NCBI GenBank assembly: GCA_963756525.1 | Contig: CAVWNR010000002.1 | Location: 186,001 to 250,000, forward strand | Direction: 5' to 3' | Length of the DNA: 64,000 nt | Source: CAVWNR01 sp963756525 | GTDB lineage: Bacteria; Actinomycetota; Actinomycetes; Mycobacteriales; Jatrophihabitantaceae | In this document: one piece after another, positions 7,977-17,551 of the stretch | How the letters are laid out: the number at the start of each line of letters is the position of its first letter | Position numbering within the stretch: position 1 is the first letter of the stretch | The notes under the pieces: model-generated | Seen by the model: the letters and a program-made list of their open reading frames with translations, nothing else | What the model was told of the DNA's origin: nothing | Database searches by the model: none | Program-made: the position numbers and the translations under genes

Positions 7977-9115
7977 GCCTCTGGGATCCGATCTTCGGCG
8001 CGTCGGCCGTTGCGGCGGAGCTGGATGACGACTCCTGGGTGCGGGCCATGCTCGACGTCGAGGGCGCGTTGGCGCGGGCCTGCGCTGGAGTTGGTCTGGT
8101 CGACGAGACGGCCGCCGAAACGATAAGCCGTGCCTGCGCCGAGCCGTCGTGGCTCGATCCGCGGGAGCTGGGCGAACGAGCCGCCACCGACGGCAATCCG
8201 GTTATCCCGCTCGTGCGTGCGCTGCGCGAGCGGGTCGGCGACGCCGGATCCGCTGTGCACTTCGGGGCGACCAGCCAGGACATCCTCGACACGGCGGCGA
8301 TGCTCGTCACCTCGCGCGCGCAGCAGGTGATCCTCACCGACCTGCTCGGCGCGGCGAATGCTGCCGCGGCCCTCGCCGGCGCGTACCGCGACACCCCGAT
8401 GGCGGCGAGAACCTTGCTGCAGCAGGCGGTCCCCACGACGTTCGGGGCGCTGGCCGCGGTGTGGGGCACGGGACTCGACCGGACAGCCGCCGGCCTTGCC
8501 GCGACCGAGCTGCCGGTGCAGCTGGGCGGGGCCGCCGGCACGCTGGCCGGGTGGCACCCGCACGGCCCGGCGGTCCGCGCGGTGTTCGCGGCCGAGCTGC
8601 GGTTGGCCGACCCGGGCGCCGTCTGGCATGCCGAGCGCAGCCGCGTCGGCGAGCTGGCCGGAGCGCTCGGTGTCGCGTGCGGCGCGATCGGCAAGGCAGC
8701 CACCGATGTGGTGCTGCTCGCGCAGACCGACGTCGGTGAGGTGCGCGAGGCCGCCAGCGGCGGGTCGAGTGCCATGGCGCACAAGGCGAATCCCGTCGCG
8801 GCGATCACCGCACGTGCGGCGGCCGCGCAGGCGCCCGGCCTTGTGGCGACGCTGCTCGCCGCAATGCCCGGTGAGCTGCAGCGCGCCGCCGGCTCCTGGC
8901 ATGCGGAGTGGCGCCCGCTCACCGCGTTGCTCACGGCGACCGGTGGTGCGGCGGCCCGGCTGCGGACCTCACTCACCGGGCTGGCCATCGACACCGGCGC
9001 GATGGCCCGCAACCTCGCCCGTCTCGACGGCATCGTCGATACGTCCGACCTGGGCCACGCGGTCGACCTGGTCGACGCCTACCTGCACCAGCGCGGAGGG
9101 GACGGCGAGAGGTGA
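7973..9115 (+). CDS. pcaB: 3-carboxy-cis,cis-muconate cycloisomerase
   Basis: A member of the fumarase/aspartase superfamily (380 residues, at the short end for PcaB) that lactonises 3-carboxymuconate to 4-carboxymuconolactone. Conserved blocks: 'GAVHFGATSQDI'-like sequence (AVHFGATSQDILDTA, about residue 97-111), 'RTLLQQAVPTTFG', and the superfamily signature GGSSAMAHKANPV near residue 263, where the usual Pro of SSxMPxKxN is Ala. It overlaps pcaG (ATGA) and the pcaDC fusion (GTGA). The absence of a C-terminal extension explains the shorter length. Confidence 0.93.
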   Translation: MSLWDPIFGASAVAAELDDDSWVRAMLDVEGALARACAGVGLVDETAAETISRACAEPSWLDPRELGERAATDGNPVIPLVRALRERVGDAGSAVHFGATSQDILDTAAMLVTSRAQQVILTDLLGAANAAAALAGAYRDTPMAARTLLQQAVPTTFGALAAVWGTGLDRTAAGLAATELPVQLGGAAGTLAGWHPHGPAVRAVFAAELRLADPGAVWHAERSRVGELAGALGVACGAIGKAATDVVLLAQTDVGEVREAASGGSSAMAHKANPVAAITARAAAAQAPGLVATLLAAMPGELQRAAGSWHAEWRPLTALLTATGGAAARLRTSLTGLAIDTGAMARNLARLDGIVDTSDLGHAVDLVDAYLHQRGGDGER

Positions 9116-10251
9116 CCGTCGAGCTCGACTACCGCCTGGACGGGCCGGCGGACGCGCCGCACCTGGTGCTGCTCAGCTCGATCGGCGCGACCACGAAGAT
9201 GTGGGATGCACAGGTCGGCGCGCTGGCCGAACGCTTCCGGGTCGTCCGCATCGACACACGCGGGCACGGCCGGTCCCCCGCCGGACCGCCCGGAAAGCCT
9301 TGCACACTCGAGGACCTCGGCGCCGACGCCCTGGGCGTCCTCGACAAGCTCGGCGTCGAACGCGCGCACGTCGCCGGGCTCTCGCTGGGCGGGATGACCG
9401 CGATGTGGCTGGCCGCGCACACACCGCAGCGGGTCAACCGGCTGGGGGTGCTCTGCACGTCGGCGTATCTGCCGCCCAGACAAGACTGGCTCGACCGTGC
9501 CGCCACCGTCCGCGCCGTGGGAATGGGCGCTGTCGCCGAGGCGTCGGTCGGCCGCTGGCTCACCGCGGAGCTGATCCGCCGCGACCCGGTCCTCGCCGCC
9601 CGCTGCCGGGAGATGGTCGCCGCCGCCGACCCCGAGGGATATGCCCAGTGCTGCGAGGCGATTGCCTCGATGGACCTCCGCCCCGACCTCGCGCGGATCG
9701 CCGCGCCGACGCTGGTCATCGCCGGTGACGACGACCCGTCCACGCCACCCGCGCACGCGTACGCGATCGCGGAGGGCATCGTCGGCGCCCGTGTCGAGGT
9801 GTTGCACAACGCCGCACACGTCGCGACGCTGGAGCAGGCCGGGTCGATCACCCGGTTGCTGCTCGACCATTTCACGGTGTCAGACGGCGAGCGCACCCGG
9901 CGGGAGATCCTGGGCGACGCGCACGTCGACGCCGCCATCGCAGCTACGACCGAGTTCACCGCGCCGTTCCAGGAGTTCATCACCCGCTACGCATGGGGCG
10001 ACGTCTGGCAGCGATCCGGCCTTTCCCGCCGCGACCGCTCCGCCGTCACGCTCGCCGTGCTGACCGCGCTCGGCGCCGAGCACGAGATCGCACTGCACGT
10101 GCGCGCCGCCCTACACAATGGACTCACTCGCGGCGAGATACGCGAGGTGCTGCTGCATGCCGCGCTCTACGCCGGGCTTCCGCGCGCCAACCGGGCGTTC
10201 GCGATCGCCCAGCAGGTGCTCGCCGAGACGACGGAGGACGCGGATGACTGA
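9112..10251 (+). CDS. pcaL: 3-oxoadipate enol-lactonase / 4-carboxymuconolactone decarboxylase fusion
   Basis: A 379-residue fusion. Residues 1 to about 253 form an alpha/beta hydrolase (PcaD) with oxyanion strand 'LVLLSSIGATTKMWD', nucleophile elbow AGLSLGGMTA (Ser91) and a late His in 'HNAAHVATLEQ'. From about 258 a carboxymuconolactone decarboxylase domain (PcaC) follows, with 'RDRSAVTLAVLTALG' and 'EIALHVRAALHNGLT'. The protein therefore does two successive steps, decarboxylation of the muconolactone and hydrolysis of the enol-lactone. The same fusion is known as PcaL in streptomycetes and rhodococci. It starts at GTG 9112 overlapping the pcaB stop and overlaps the regulator gene by eight bases. 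Confidence 0.94.
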   Translation: MTVELDYRLDGPADAPHLVLLSSIGATTKMWDAQVGALAERFRVVRIDTRGHGRSPAGPPGKPCTLEDLGADALGVLDKLGVERAHVAGLSLGGMTAMWLAAHTPQRVNRLGVLCTSAYLPPRQDWLDRAATVRAVGMGAVAEASVGRWLTAELIRRDPVLAARCREMVAAADPEGYAQCCEAIASMDLRPDLARIAAPTLVIAGDDDPSTPPAHAYAIAEGIVGARVEVLHNAAHVATLEQAGSITRLLLDHFTVSDGERTRREILGDAHVDAAIAATTEFTAPFQEFITRYAWGDVWQRSGLSRRDRSAVTLAVLTALGAEHEIALHVRAALHNGLTRGEIREVLLHAALYAGLPRANRAFAIAQQVLAETTEDADD

Positions 10252-11047
10252 GCGGCGCTCGCCCGGACCTGAGTATGTGCAGTCCCTCGCTCGCGGCCTG
10301 TCGGTGATCCGCGCGTTCGACGCCGACCACCCGGAGATGACGCTGAGCGCGGTCGCTCGGGCCACCGGCCTCACCCGGGCCGCCGCGCGCCGGTTCCTGC
10401 TCACCCTGGCCGAGCTCGGGTACGTGCACACCGACAGCCGGGTCTTCCGGCTGACCCCGCGCGTGCTGGAACTCGGCTACTCCTACCTGTCCAGCCTCAC
10501 CTTGCCCGACGTCGCGGAGCCGCACCTCGAGCGGCTGGTCGCCGACGTCCACGAGTCCGCGTCGGTGTCCGTGCTCGACGGGCACGAGATCGCCTACGTG
10601 GCGCGGGTCGCCACCAGCCGCATCATGACCGTGGCGATCACCATCGGCACCCGCTTCCCGGCGTACTGCACCTCGATGGGACGCGTGATGCTCGCGGCGC
10701 TGATCCCGGATGCGCTCGACAGCTTCCTGGCCGACGCCGACCTGGCGCCACGCACCCGCAAGACGATCACCGACCCGTACCTGCTGCGCGCAGAGCTGGC
10801 CCGCATCCGCGGCCGCGGCTGGGCGATCGTCGACCAGGAGCTGGAGGAGGGCCTGCGCTCGGTGGCGGTACCGATCCACGGACGCGACGGCGAGGTGATC
10901 GCCGCGGCCAACGTGTCCCTGCAGGCCAATCGCGGCACGATGGAGACTGCTCGCCGCGATGTGCTGCCCCGCTTGCAGCAGACCGTCGCCCGCATCGAGG
11001 CCGACCTGCGCAGCACCCCGGCCCGCCGCGGCGTCGCGGTCGGCTAG
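10244..11047 (+). CDS. pcaR: IclR-family regulator of the pob/pca operon
   Basis: A 267-residue IclR-type regulator: an N-terminal winged helix-turn-helix (about residues 12-75, with VQSLARGLSVIRAF and 'LSAVARATGLTRAAARRFL') and a C-terminal effector domain ('RVATSRIMTVAITIGTRFPAYCTSMGRVMLAAL', 'DQELEEGLRSVAVPI'). This subgroup contains PcaR, PcaU and PobR, which bind beta-ketoadipate, protocatechuate or 4-hydroxybenzoate. It is the last gene of the operon and overlaps pcaL by eight bases, so it is probably autoregulated with the genes it controls. The operator is most likely upstream of pobA. Whether it activates or represses cannot be told from sequence. Confidence 0.9.
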   Translation: MTERRSPGPEYVQSLARGLSVIRAFDADHPEMTLSAVARATGLTRAAARRFLLTLAELGYVHTDSRVFRLTPRVLELGYSYLSSLTLPDVAEPHLERLVADVHESASVSVLDGHEIAYVARVATSRIMTVAITIGTRFPAYCTSMGRVMLAALIPDALDSFLADADLAPRTRKTITDPYLLRAELARIRGRGWAIVDQELEEGLRSVAVPIHGRDGEVIAAANVSLQANRGTMETARRDVLPRLQQTVARIEADLRSTPARRGVAVG

Positions 11048-11060
11048 CAGATTGCCTCGA

Positions 11061-11125
11061 ACGACTTTGCCCCGCTGTGACACGTTCTCACGGCGTCGCA
11101 GCGTGTCACCGCGGGGCAAAGTCGT
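11061..11125. terminator. long inverted repeat after the pca operon
   Basis: Two 24-base arms, 11061-11084 and 11102-11125, are inverted copies with one mismatch. The arm core is ACGACTTTGCCCC; the loop is 17 bases. It begins 14 bases after the pcaR stop and could end the operon transcript, although there is no U-tract. The downstream copy of GTGACACG (around 11143-11150) and the decayed gene beside it also fit a mobile palindromic repeat. Confidence 0.55.
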
Positions 11126-11139
11126 GCTCAGTTGAGCGC

Positions 11140-11560
11140 GGCGTGACACGTAGAGCCGCGCGCCGATCTGCGGGTTGGAGAGCCCGTCGGTGACCAGCGC
11201 GGCGGTCGTGTGCTCGGTGCCGGTGAGGCTGGCCCGGCCGGTCTGCGCGCGGCGCCGCGCCACCCGGGCGCAGTCGTCCCAGCCGGCGCTCAGTGCGCGG
11301 TATGCGTCGGCCGGCTTACCTTCCGCCTCGAGCACCAGAGCACGCGCCCACCGCGACCAGGCGGCGTGGTAGCACAGGTCGGCGGCCGCGAGCCGGCTCC
11401 CGGCGGTGTCCGCGGCCTGCGCAGCACCGGCAAGGTCGTTGCGGTGCAGTCGGATCAGCGCAAGCAGGCTGTGGCTGAGCGGGATGCTGAACGTGTCACC
11501 TGTGTCCTCGGCCACCGCGGTGCTCGTCTCGAGCTCGGCGAGGGCGTCATCCCACTCCAC
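11140..11560 (-). pseudogene. decayed LuxR/MalT-type regulator, C-terminal fragment
   Basis: On the minus strand a TPR-like helical stretch ('SIPLSHSLLALIRLHRNDLAGAAQAADTAG', 'WSRWARALVLEAEGKPADAYRALSAGWDDC') runs into the first half of a LuxR-type HTH: 'LTGTEHTTAALVTDGLSNPQIGARLYVSRR'. The recognition helix and the C-terminus are missing. Homology ends at about 11145, beside the long inverted repeat. There is no intact N-terminus: the frame begins at a junction with another fragment near 11560. This is the remnant of a large AAA/TPR-LuxR (LAL-type) regulator, truncated at both ends. Confidence 0.65.
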
Positions 11561-11634
11561 GGGTCCTCGATGCCGTGAATCCGATACGCGATTGTGCGGT
11601 CACTGACGTTGAGCACCGCAGCCGTGGTCGCGAT
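11560..11634 (-). pseudogene. fragment of a PucR-type HTH
   Basis: A 25-codon stretch reads ATTAAVLNVSDRTIAYRIHGIED, the C-terminal helix-turn-helix pattern of PucR/CdaR-type regulators (the usual form is 'A-x-L-x-V-x-x-R-T-V-x-Y-R-L-x-x-I-E'). No rest of the gene is present on either side. It joins the LuxR-type remnant at about 11560, which suggests a deletion that fused two regulator genes. Short, so tentative. Confidence 0.4.
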
Positions 11635-11639
11635 CGAGC

Positions 11640-11880
11640 CACTACTCGACCTGGGCGCGGTGACCAAGGCGGTGATCCGCGCACGCCGCTACGCCGAGAT
11701 TCTCGACGACGCCGCACACGCGCCGGGCCTGCGACTAGTCGCCCGCAACACTCTCGTCGCGCCGCTCGACGACGAGACGATCGAGGCTCCCGGCTGGCCG
11801 CGGTCAAGCCGCCTACGATCCGGACAACCGGTTCGCGCGCAATCACAACGTCGAACTCAGGCGGTCGAGCGGCCGCGGCC
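11640..11880 (+). pseudogene. frameshifted C-terminal remnant, possibly a berberine-bridge-type FAD oxidase
   Basis: The plus strand encodes 'LLDLGAVTKAVIRARRYAEI' and 'HAPGLRLVARNTLVAPLDDE'. After a frame change near 11800 it encodes RLAAVK and then AYDPDNRFARNHNVEL. The last string resembles the C-terminal signature of BBE-like FAD-linked oxidases (typically 'YDPDNxFRxNxNI'). At least one frame shift lies between the two parts and no start is evident. I regard it as a decayed gene end; the identity of the first half is unclear. Confidence 0.35.
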
Positions 11881-11929
11881 TGCGGCCTGACCCGTGCCGC
11901 GCGAACGACTCGACCGGACGGCGCAAGTG

Positions 11930-12589
11930 TCATCGGTTGGCGCCGGCGGCGGCGTTTACCGGCGTGTCCGTCTGCTGGTCCGGTGCGTCTAGTTCGAGTA
12001 GCACGTGCACAGTGAGCAGGTCACCGCCGAGCACCCGCACGTTGATGGCGTTGAGGGCGCGCAGCGGGTGCCAGCGGACGATGCGGTGCTGGCGGGCGAG
12101 TGGGTCGTCAGCGGGCAGCACGGTCGCGACGCCGCGCACCCAGCGGTACCGCCAGCCGATACGCAAGCGCACCCGCACCCGCGGATCGGCCTGGATGTTG
12201 CGCACGTAGTTCGCGCGCCACCCGTGCTCGGCGACAATCCAGAACGAGTCGCCGTGGCGTCCGTTACCGACCGGCGTCCGGCGCGCTCGTCCGGAGGCAC
12301 GGCCACGGGTCTCCAGGATCGCCAGGCCGAGCGGGTTGAGCCCAACCGCGAACAGCGCGCGCATCAGCGGGTTGATAGTCCACCGCTGGAAGTTCCGCAC
12401 GATCAGGACCTTGAGCCGTCGGCTGCGCGCGGTGATGGCGAGCAGGGCGAGATAGATCCCGCTCTGCACGATCGCGGAGGTGATCCCGCGACCCGGCGTG
12501 AGCGCATAGATGCCCCACACCAGGGCTAGGGCTGCGGTGGTGCCGGCGATCAGTCCGCGTGGAATCCTAATACAGTCGTATGGCTCCAT
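11930..12589 (-). CDS. DDN-family (F420H2-type) nitroreductase with N-terminal membrane helices
   Basis: Up to 219 residues. The C-terminal 140 residues match the deazaflavin-dependent nitroreductase/quinone reductase family (split beta-barrel): 'LAILETRGRASGRARRTPVGNGRHGDSFWIVAEHGW', RANYVRNIQADPRVRVR and a late 'NAINVRVLGG'. The N-terminal 60 residues add two hydrophobic segments, unusual for the family, suggesting membrane attachment. F420H2 is the expected cofactor. The ATG at 12589 lies inside the palindromic operator, so translation may begin further in, for example at the GTG of 'LVWGIYAL'. It is divergent from the TetR gene, 21 bp apart, and is almost certainly its target. Confidence 0.75.
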   Translation of the reverse strand: MEPYDCIRIPRGLIAGTTAALALVWGIYALTPGRGITSAIVQSGIYLALLAITARSRRLKVLIVRNFQRWTINPLMRALFAVGLNPLGLAILETRGRASGRARRTPVGNGRHGDSFWIVAEHGWRANYVRNIQADPRVRVRLRIGWRYRWVRGVATVLPADDPLARQHRIVRWHPLRALNAINVRVLGGDLLTVHVLLELDAPDQQTDTPVNAAAGANR

Positions 12590-12599
12590 ACGACTGTAT
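12570..12599. promoter_or_regulatory. TetR operator: 30-bp inverted repeat
   Basis: Arms ATACAGTCGTATGG (12570-12583) and its exact reverse complement (12586-12599) flank a 2-bp centre. The site lies between the divergent reductase and TetR genes. It overlaps a TATGAT -10 element for the TetR gene (12597-12602, eight bases before ATG 12611) and a TAGGAT-like -10 for the reductase. Occupation would block both promoters. Confidence 0.85.
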
Positions 12600-12610
12600 G
12601 ATGCTTGGAT

Positions 12611-13195
12611 ATGGAGCAGGAGTCAAGCCCCTCACGTCGACAGGCCGTCACCGACGCGGTGATCACGATCGTCGCCGAGCGCGGCCTCGACCAGGTCAGC
12701 GTCCGGGAGGCCGCCACCGCAGCCGGCGTCTCGATCGGAACTGTGCAGCACTATTTCCCCTCCAAAGAGCAGATGCTCTGCGCCGCGTATGCCGAGTCCC
12801 TCCGACGCATCCGCGCCCGGCTGCAAGGGCTACAGCTCGGCCCGGACCACCGACACAACATGACGCTCGTGCTGCGCGAGCTGCTCCCACTAGACAAGCG
12901 ACGCCGCATCGAGGCCCAGGTCTACCTCGCATTCGCCGCGGCCGCACCGACCTCACCGGCCTTGGCCGAGATCCAGCAGGGCGCCCTCGCCGAACTACAC
13001 ACCGCGCTCACCGACGCCTTTGCCCAGGCCTGGGGTGCCGAGGTACCGCGGGCGCGCTGCCGGCTCGCCGCGCACGCAGCGATCGCCCTAGCCGACGGGC
13101 TGGCGCTGCATGCCGTGACCACCACCCGCTGGCTTGGCACCGGCCAGCTCACCGCCACCGTCGACCTAGTACTGGACGCGCTCCTGAATCGCTGA
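12611..13195 (+). CDS. TetR-family repressor
   Basis: A 194-residue TetR regulator with the N-terminal HTH in 'VREAATAAGVSIGTVQHYFPSKEQML' (about residues 33-58) and an all-helical ligand domain rich in Ala and Leu. It is transcribed away from the DDN-family gene, with a 30-bp perfect inverted repeat between them. Autoregulation and repression of the divergent gene are the simple reading. The start ATG is eight bases from the TATGAT -10 element and lacks a ribosome site, consistent with a (nearly) leaderless mRNA. The ligand is not predictable. Confidence 0.88.
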   Translation: MEQESSPSRRQAVTDAVITIVAERGLDQVSVREAATAAGVSIGTVQHYFPSKEQMLCAAYAESLRRIRARLQGLQLGPDHRHNMTLVLRELLPLDKRRRIEAQVYLAFAAAAPTSPALAEIQQGALAELHTALTDAFAQAWGAEVPRARCRLAAHAAIALADGLALHAVTTTRWLGTGQLTATVDLVLDALLNR

Positions 13196-13309
13196 CGGCA
13201 GTCACCCCGCACCGCCGTCAGCGGCGCATCGGTGGATCGCGCCGACAGTTAATGCCGGGGTTCCGGGGCACATTCTCGCGCCCGGTGGTGGACAGCTACG
13301 GTCGGCGAA

Positions 13310-13738
13310 GTGGGTAGCTGGGAGCCGGCCGCGCCCGGTGTTCTCCGTCTTCCATCGGGGCGGCTGGTGCGCGGTCGCGGGCTTCGGCAGGCCATGCCCG
13401 CTGGCCCCGAGCCAGAGTTCGGCGTCTACCTCCAGAGCAAGCCGTGCACTCCACCACCCTGGCCTTACCGCTGGATTCGCTGGCGCGACCGGTGGCTGCC
13501 CGCTGACCCTGGCACTGCTCGTGCGGCCGTGCAGGAACTGTACGAGCGGTCTGCGCACGAACGCGTCGAGGTCGCCTGCACCGGCGGTCTAGGACGCACC
13601 GGCACCGTGCTGGCCTGCCTGACTGTGCTCGACGGGCTGCCAGCAGCAGATGCCGTCAAGTACGTCCGCCGGGAGTACAACCCGCGGGCGGTCGAGACAC
13701 CGTGGCAGCGGGTGTGGGTTCACCGGTTCCGACCGTGA
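13310..13738 (+). CDS. protein-tyrosine/dual-specificity phosphatase-like protein
   Basis: A 142-residue protein with the phosphatase P-loop VEVACTGGLGRTGTVLACL (about residues 88-106), matching C-x5-R-[ST]; Cys92 is the nucleophile and Arg98 the phosphate-binding residue. The preceding part is short and contains a Trp-rich segment (PPPWPYRWIRWRDRW) instead of a classical full PTP domain, so this is a compact actinobacterial member. A general-acid Asp cannot be assigned confidently; DRWLPADP is a candidate. GTG 13310 lies seven bases after a TACGGT -10 hexamer, indicating leaderless transcription. Confidence 0.75.
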   Translation: MGSWEPAAPGVLRLPSGRLVRGRGLRQAMPAGPEPEFGVYLQSKPCTPPPWPYRWIRWRDRWLPADPGTARAAVQELYERSAHERVEVACTGGLGRTGTVLACLTVLDGLPAADAVKYVRREYNPRAVETPWQRVWVHRFRP

Positions 13739-13854
13739 ACTTGTGTGATCCCACGGACTGCGCAGCGGGCGGGACGGGCGGCAGGCAGAGCGCGGCGGTC
13801 GGTGCTGCGGCGATAGCTGAGCTCAACTCAGGCGGACCGAACGGCAGTGCGGCG

Positions 13855-15090
13855 CTAGCCGAGGTAGCGGTCGACGAGCTCGTTGCCGAACTTGCGGTCC
13901 GGATCGAGTTCGTCGCGCAGCCGCTGGAAGTCCGGCAGCCGCTGGTACTGGGCGCGAACGGTTGCCGTGTCGAGCAGAAACGCCTTGCCCCAGTGCGGTC
14001 GCGGGTCGAACGGAGCCAGCTGCTGCTCGACCGCCGCCAGCACCGGGCGCACCGCAGACCAGTCGTGGACCCAGGTGAAATGGAAGGCGACCGTGTCGCG
14101 CCGGTAACTCGGGCTCAGCCACAGCTCGTCCGCGGCGACGGTGCGGATCTCGGCGATCTGAAGGACCGGGCCGATCCGGTCGCGCACTCGGCGCAGCGCC
14201 TCGAGCGCGGCTGCGGCGTGTTCGCGTGGCAGCAGGTACTCGCTTTGCAGTTCGTTGCCGCTGCTGGGCGTGAACTCGAGCCGGAAGTGCGGCAACCGCT
14301 CGTACCACGGGCCGGGCACGCCCAGCTGCACCGTGCAGTTGTCCGCAGGCATGCCGGGTACCGGATTGCGCGCGACCGTGGCGAGCCGCGCCCCGAACCA
14401 CACCGGTTCCACCGGCTGGTCGGCCGAACACTTGCGCCAGACGCGGTTCTCGTACAGGTCGGTAAAGACGCTGACGCTGTAGCCGTCAGCGAGGATCCCG
14501 TCGATGTGCTGGTCGAGGTCGACGTCGCTCAGCCCCTCGTAGACGTACTGGGCGATGTCGTATTTCGGCACCACGTCCAGCGTCAGCCGGGTGACGATGC
14601 CAAGACAGCCCAGGGCGATGATCATGCCGGTGAACCCGTCCGGGTCATCGGACCGGCTTGCGCGGACCACATCGCCGGACGCTGTCAGCAGCTGCACCGC
14701 CGTCACCGAGCTGGCGAGCGTCCCGTTCCGCACACCGGATCCATGCGTCCCCGTGGCGCACGCGCCCGCAACGCTGATGTGCGGTAGCGAGCCGAGGTTG
14801 CGCAGCGCCAACCCGGCGTCGTGCAGCCGCGGCGTCAGCTCGCCGTACCGGACCCCCGGGCCGACCGTGACGCGGCGAACCTGGGAGTCGATATCGATCG
14901 TGCGGGGCATTCCGGCGAGGGACACCTGAGCACCGGTCGTGTCGGCGATCCGGTTGAACGAGTGCCCGGTGCCGAGCGCGCGAACGCGGGGATTGCCGGC
15001 CACCAGCGCGCGGAGCTCGTCCATGCTGGACGGGGCATGACAGCTGGCGGCACGAAACGTGACGTTCCCGGCCCAGTTCGTCGTCGGCAT
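13855..15090 (-). CDS. aldO: alditol (xylitol) oxidase
   Basis: A VAO-type flavoprotein of 411 residues, closely resembling Streptomyces AldO (about 418). It oxidises sugar alcohols such as xylitol and sorbitol at C1 with O2, giving the aldose and H2O2. The opening TNWAGNVTFRA, the FAD-binding ALGTGHSFNRIAD (His43 is the expected covalent FAD attachment site), 'NLGSLPHISVAGACATGTHGSG', 'LPHFRLEFTPSSGNELQSEY' and 'PHWGKAF' are all present. There is no secretion signal, so it is cytoplasmic. Start ATG 15090 is chosen because the conserved domain starts there. It lies 16 bases downstream of the CoA ligase gene on the same strand. Confidence 0.9.
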   Translation of the reverse strand: MPTTNWAGNVTFRAASCHAPSSMDELRALVAGNPRVRALGTGHSFNRIADTTGAQVSLAGMPRTIDIDSQVRRVTVGPGVRYGELTPRLHDAGLALRNLGSLPHISVAGACATGTHGSGVRNGTLASSVTAVQLLTASGDVVRASRSDDPDGFTGMIIALGCLGIVTRLTLDVVPKYDIAQYVYEGLSDVDLDQHIDGILADGYSVSVFTDLYENRVWRKCSADQPVEPVWFGARLATVARNPVPGMPADNCTVQLGVPGPWYERLPHFRLEFTPSSGNELQSEYLLPREHAAAALEALRRVRDRIGPVLQIAEIRTVAADELWLSPSYRRDTVAFHFTWVHDWSAVRPVLAAVEQQLAPFDPRPHWGKAFLLDTATVRAQYQRLPDFQRLRDELDPDRKFGNELVDRYLG

Positions 15091-15106
15091 GCTCACCGCA
15101 GCGACC

Positions 15107-16623
<1,517 letters not shown>

Positions 16624-16627
<4 letters not shown>

Positions 16628-17505
16628 CCCGCCAGCCCGAGCAGGTCCACCGCGTTCTCCTTCAGGATCAGCGGCCGCACCTCGTCCTTCACGTCGAGGG
16701 CCGCGAAGTCCGCCATCCACCGATCGGGCGTGATCAGCGGGTAGTCGGAGCCGAAGAGCATCTTGTGCTTCAGCAGCCCGTTCGCCGCGCGCACCAGCTG
16801 CGGCGGGAAGTACCGCGGCGACCAGCCCGACAGGTCGATGAAGACGTTGGCCTTGTGCGTGGCCATGGAGATCGCGGCGTCCTGCCAGGGCACCGACGGA
16901 TGCGCCAGGATCACCGTCAGGGACGGGAAATCAGCGGCCACGTCGTCGAGCAGCATCGGGTCGGAGTACCGCAACTTGATGCCCCGCCCGCCCGGCAGCC
17001 CGGCCCCGATGCCGGTCTGACCGGTGTGGAACACCGCCGGTACCCCGGCCGCCGCGGCCACCTCGTAGAGCGGGTAGTACGCAGGATCGTTCGGCAGGAA
17101 GCCCTGCAGCGACGGGTGGAACTTCACACCTCGAGCGCCGCCGGCAAGCAGGTTGCGCAGCCGAGCCACCGCGTCGGCGCCGGCAAGCGGGTCCACCGAG
17201 CAGAACGGGATCAGCACGTCGGCATGCGCGCCGGCCCGCTCGACGATCGCCTCACTCGACAGCGGCGGATGCCCGGTCGCGGTCTGCGCGTCCACCGTGA
17301 ACACCACGGCCGCCAGCCGGCGCTCCCGGTAGTAGCCGGCGATCTCGTCCAGGCTCGGCGCGCGGTTCTGGCCGGCCTTGAAATACGCCGCCGAGGCCTC
17401 GAGCAACTCGTCGTCCATCGAGAAGTGCCCGTCCCCGTCCGACTCGACGTGTACATGCACATCGATCGCGTCCACCGAAGCCACGTCGACGCCCACGTCG
17501 ACCAC
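16624..17505 (-). CDS. amidohydrolase-2 family metal hydrolase, CouO-like candidate
   Basis: A 293-residue TIM-barrel amidohydrolase. Visible metal or catalytic residues: IDVHVHVE (His17, His19), 'ARGVKFHPSLQGF' (Lys/His), 'VPAVFHTGQTG', 'LTVILAHPS' and the Asp of LFGSDYPLITPDRW. The family includes 2-pyrone-4,6-dicarboxylate and gamma-resorcylate enzymes as well as CouO, which hydrolyses 4-hydroxyphenyl-beta-ketoacyl-CoA. Coupling by a 4-base overlap to a CoA ligase favours a CoA-thioester or aromatic-acid role. The GTG at 17505 has GAGAGG very close; the in-frame GTG codons just downstream are possible alternatives. Confidence 0.75.
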
Positions 17506-17551
17506 CTCTCATGCCTCTCGCCGCCGGCGGGTGCGCGCGTAGCCTCCTGGC

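Noticed and set aside
6113..8902. A 929-codon open frame on the minus strand.
   Set aside because: It is antisense to pcaF-pcaH-pcaG-pcaB, all strongly supported. Long antisense frames are a by-product of high G+C.
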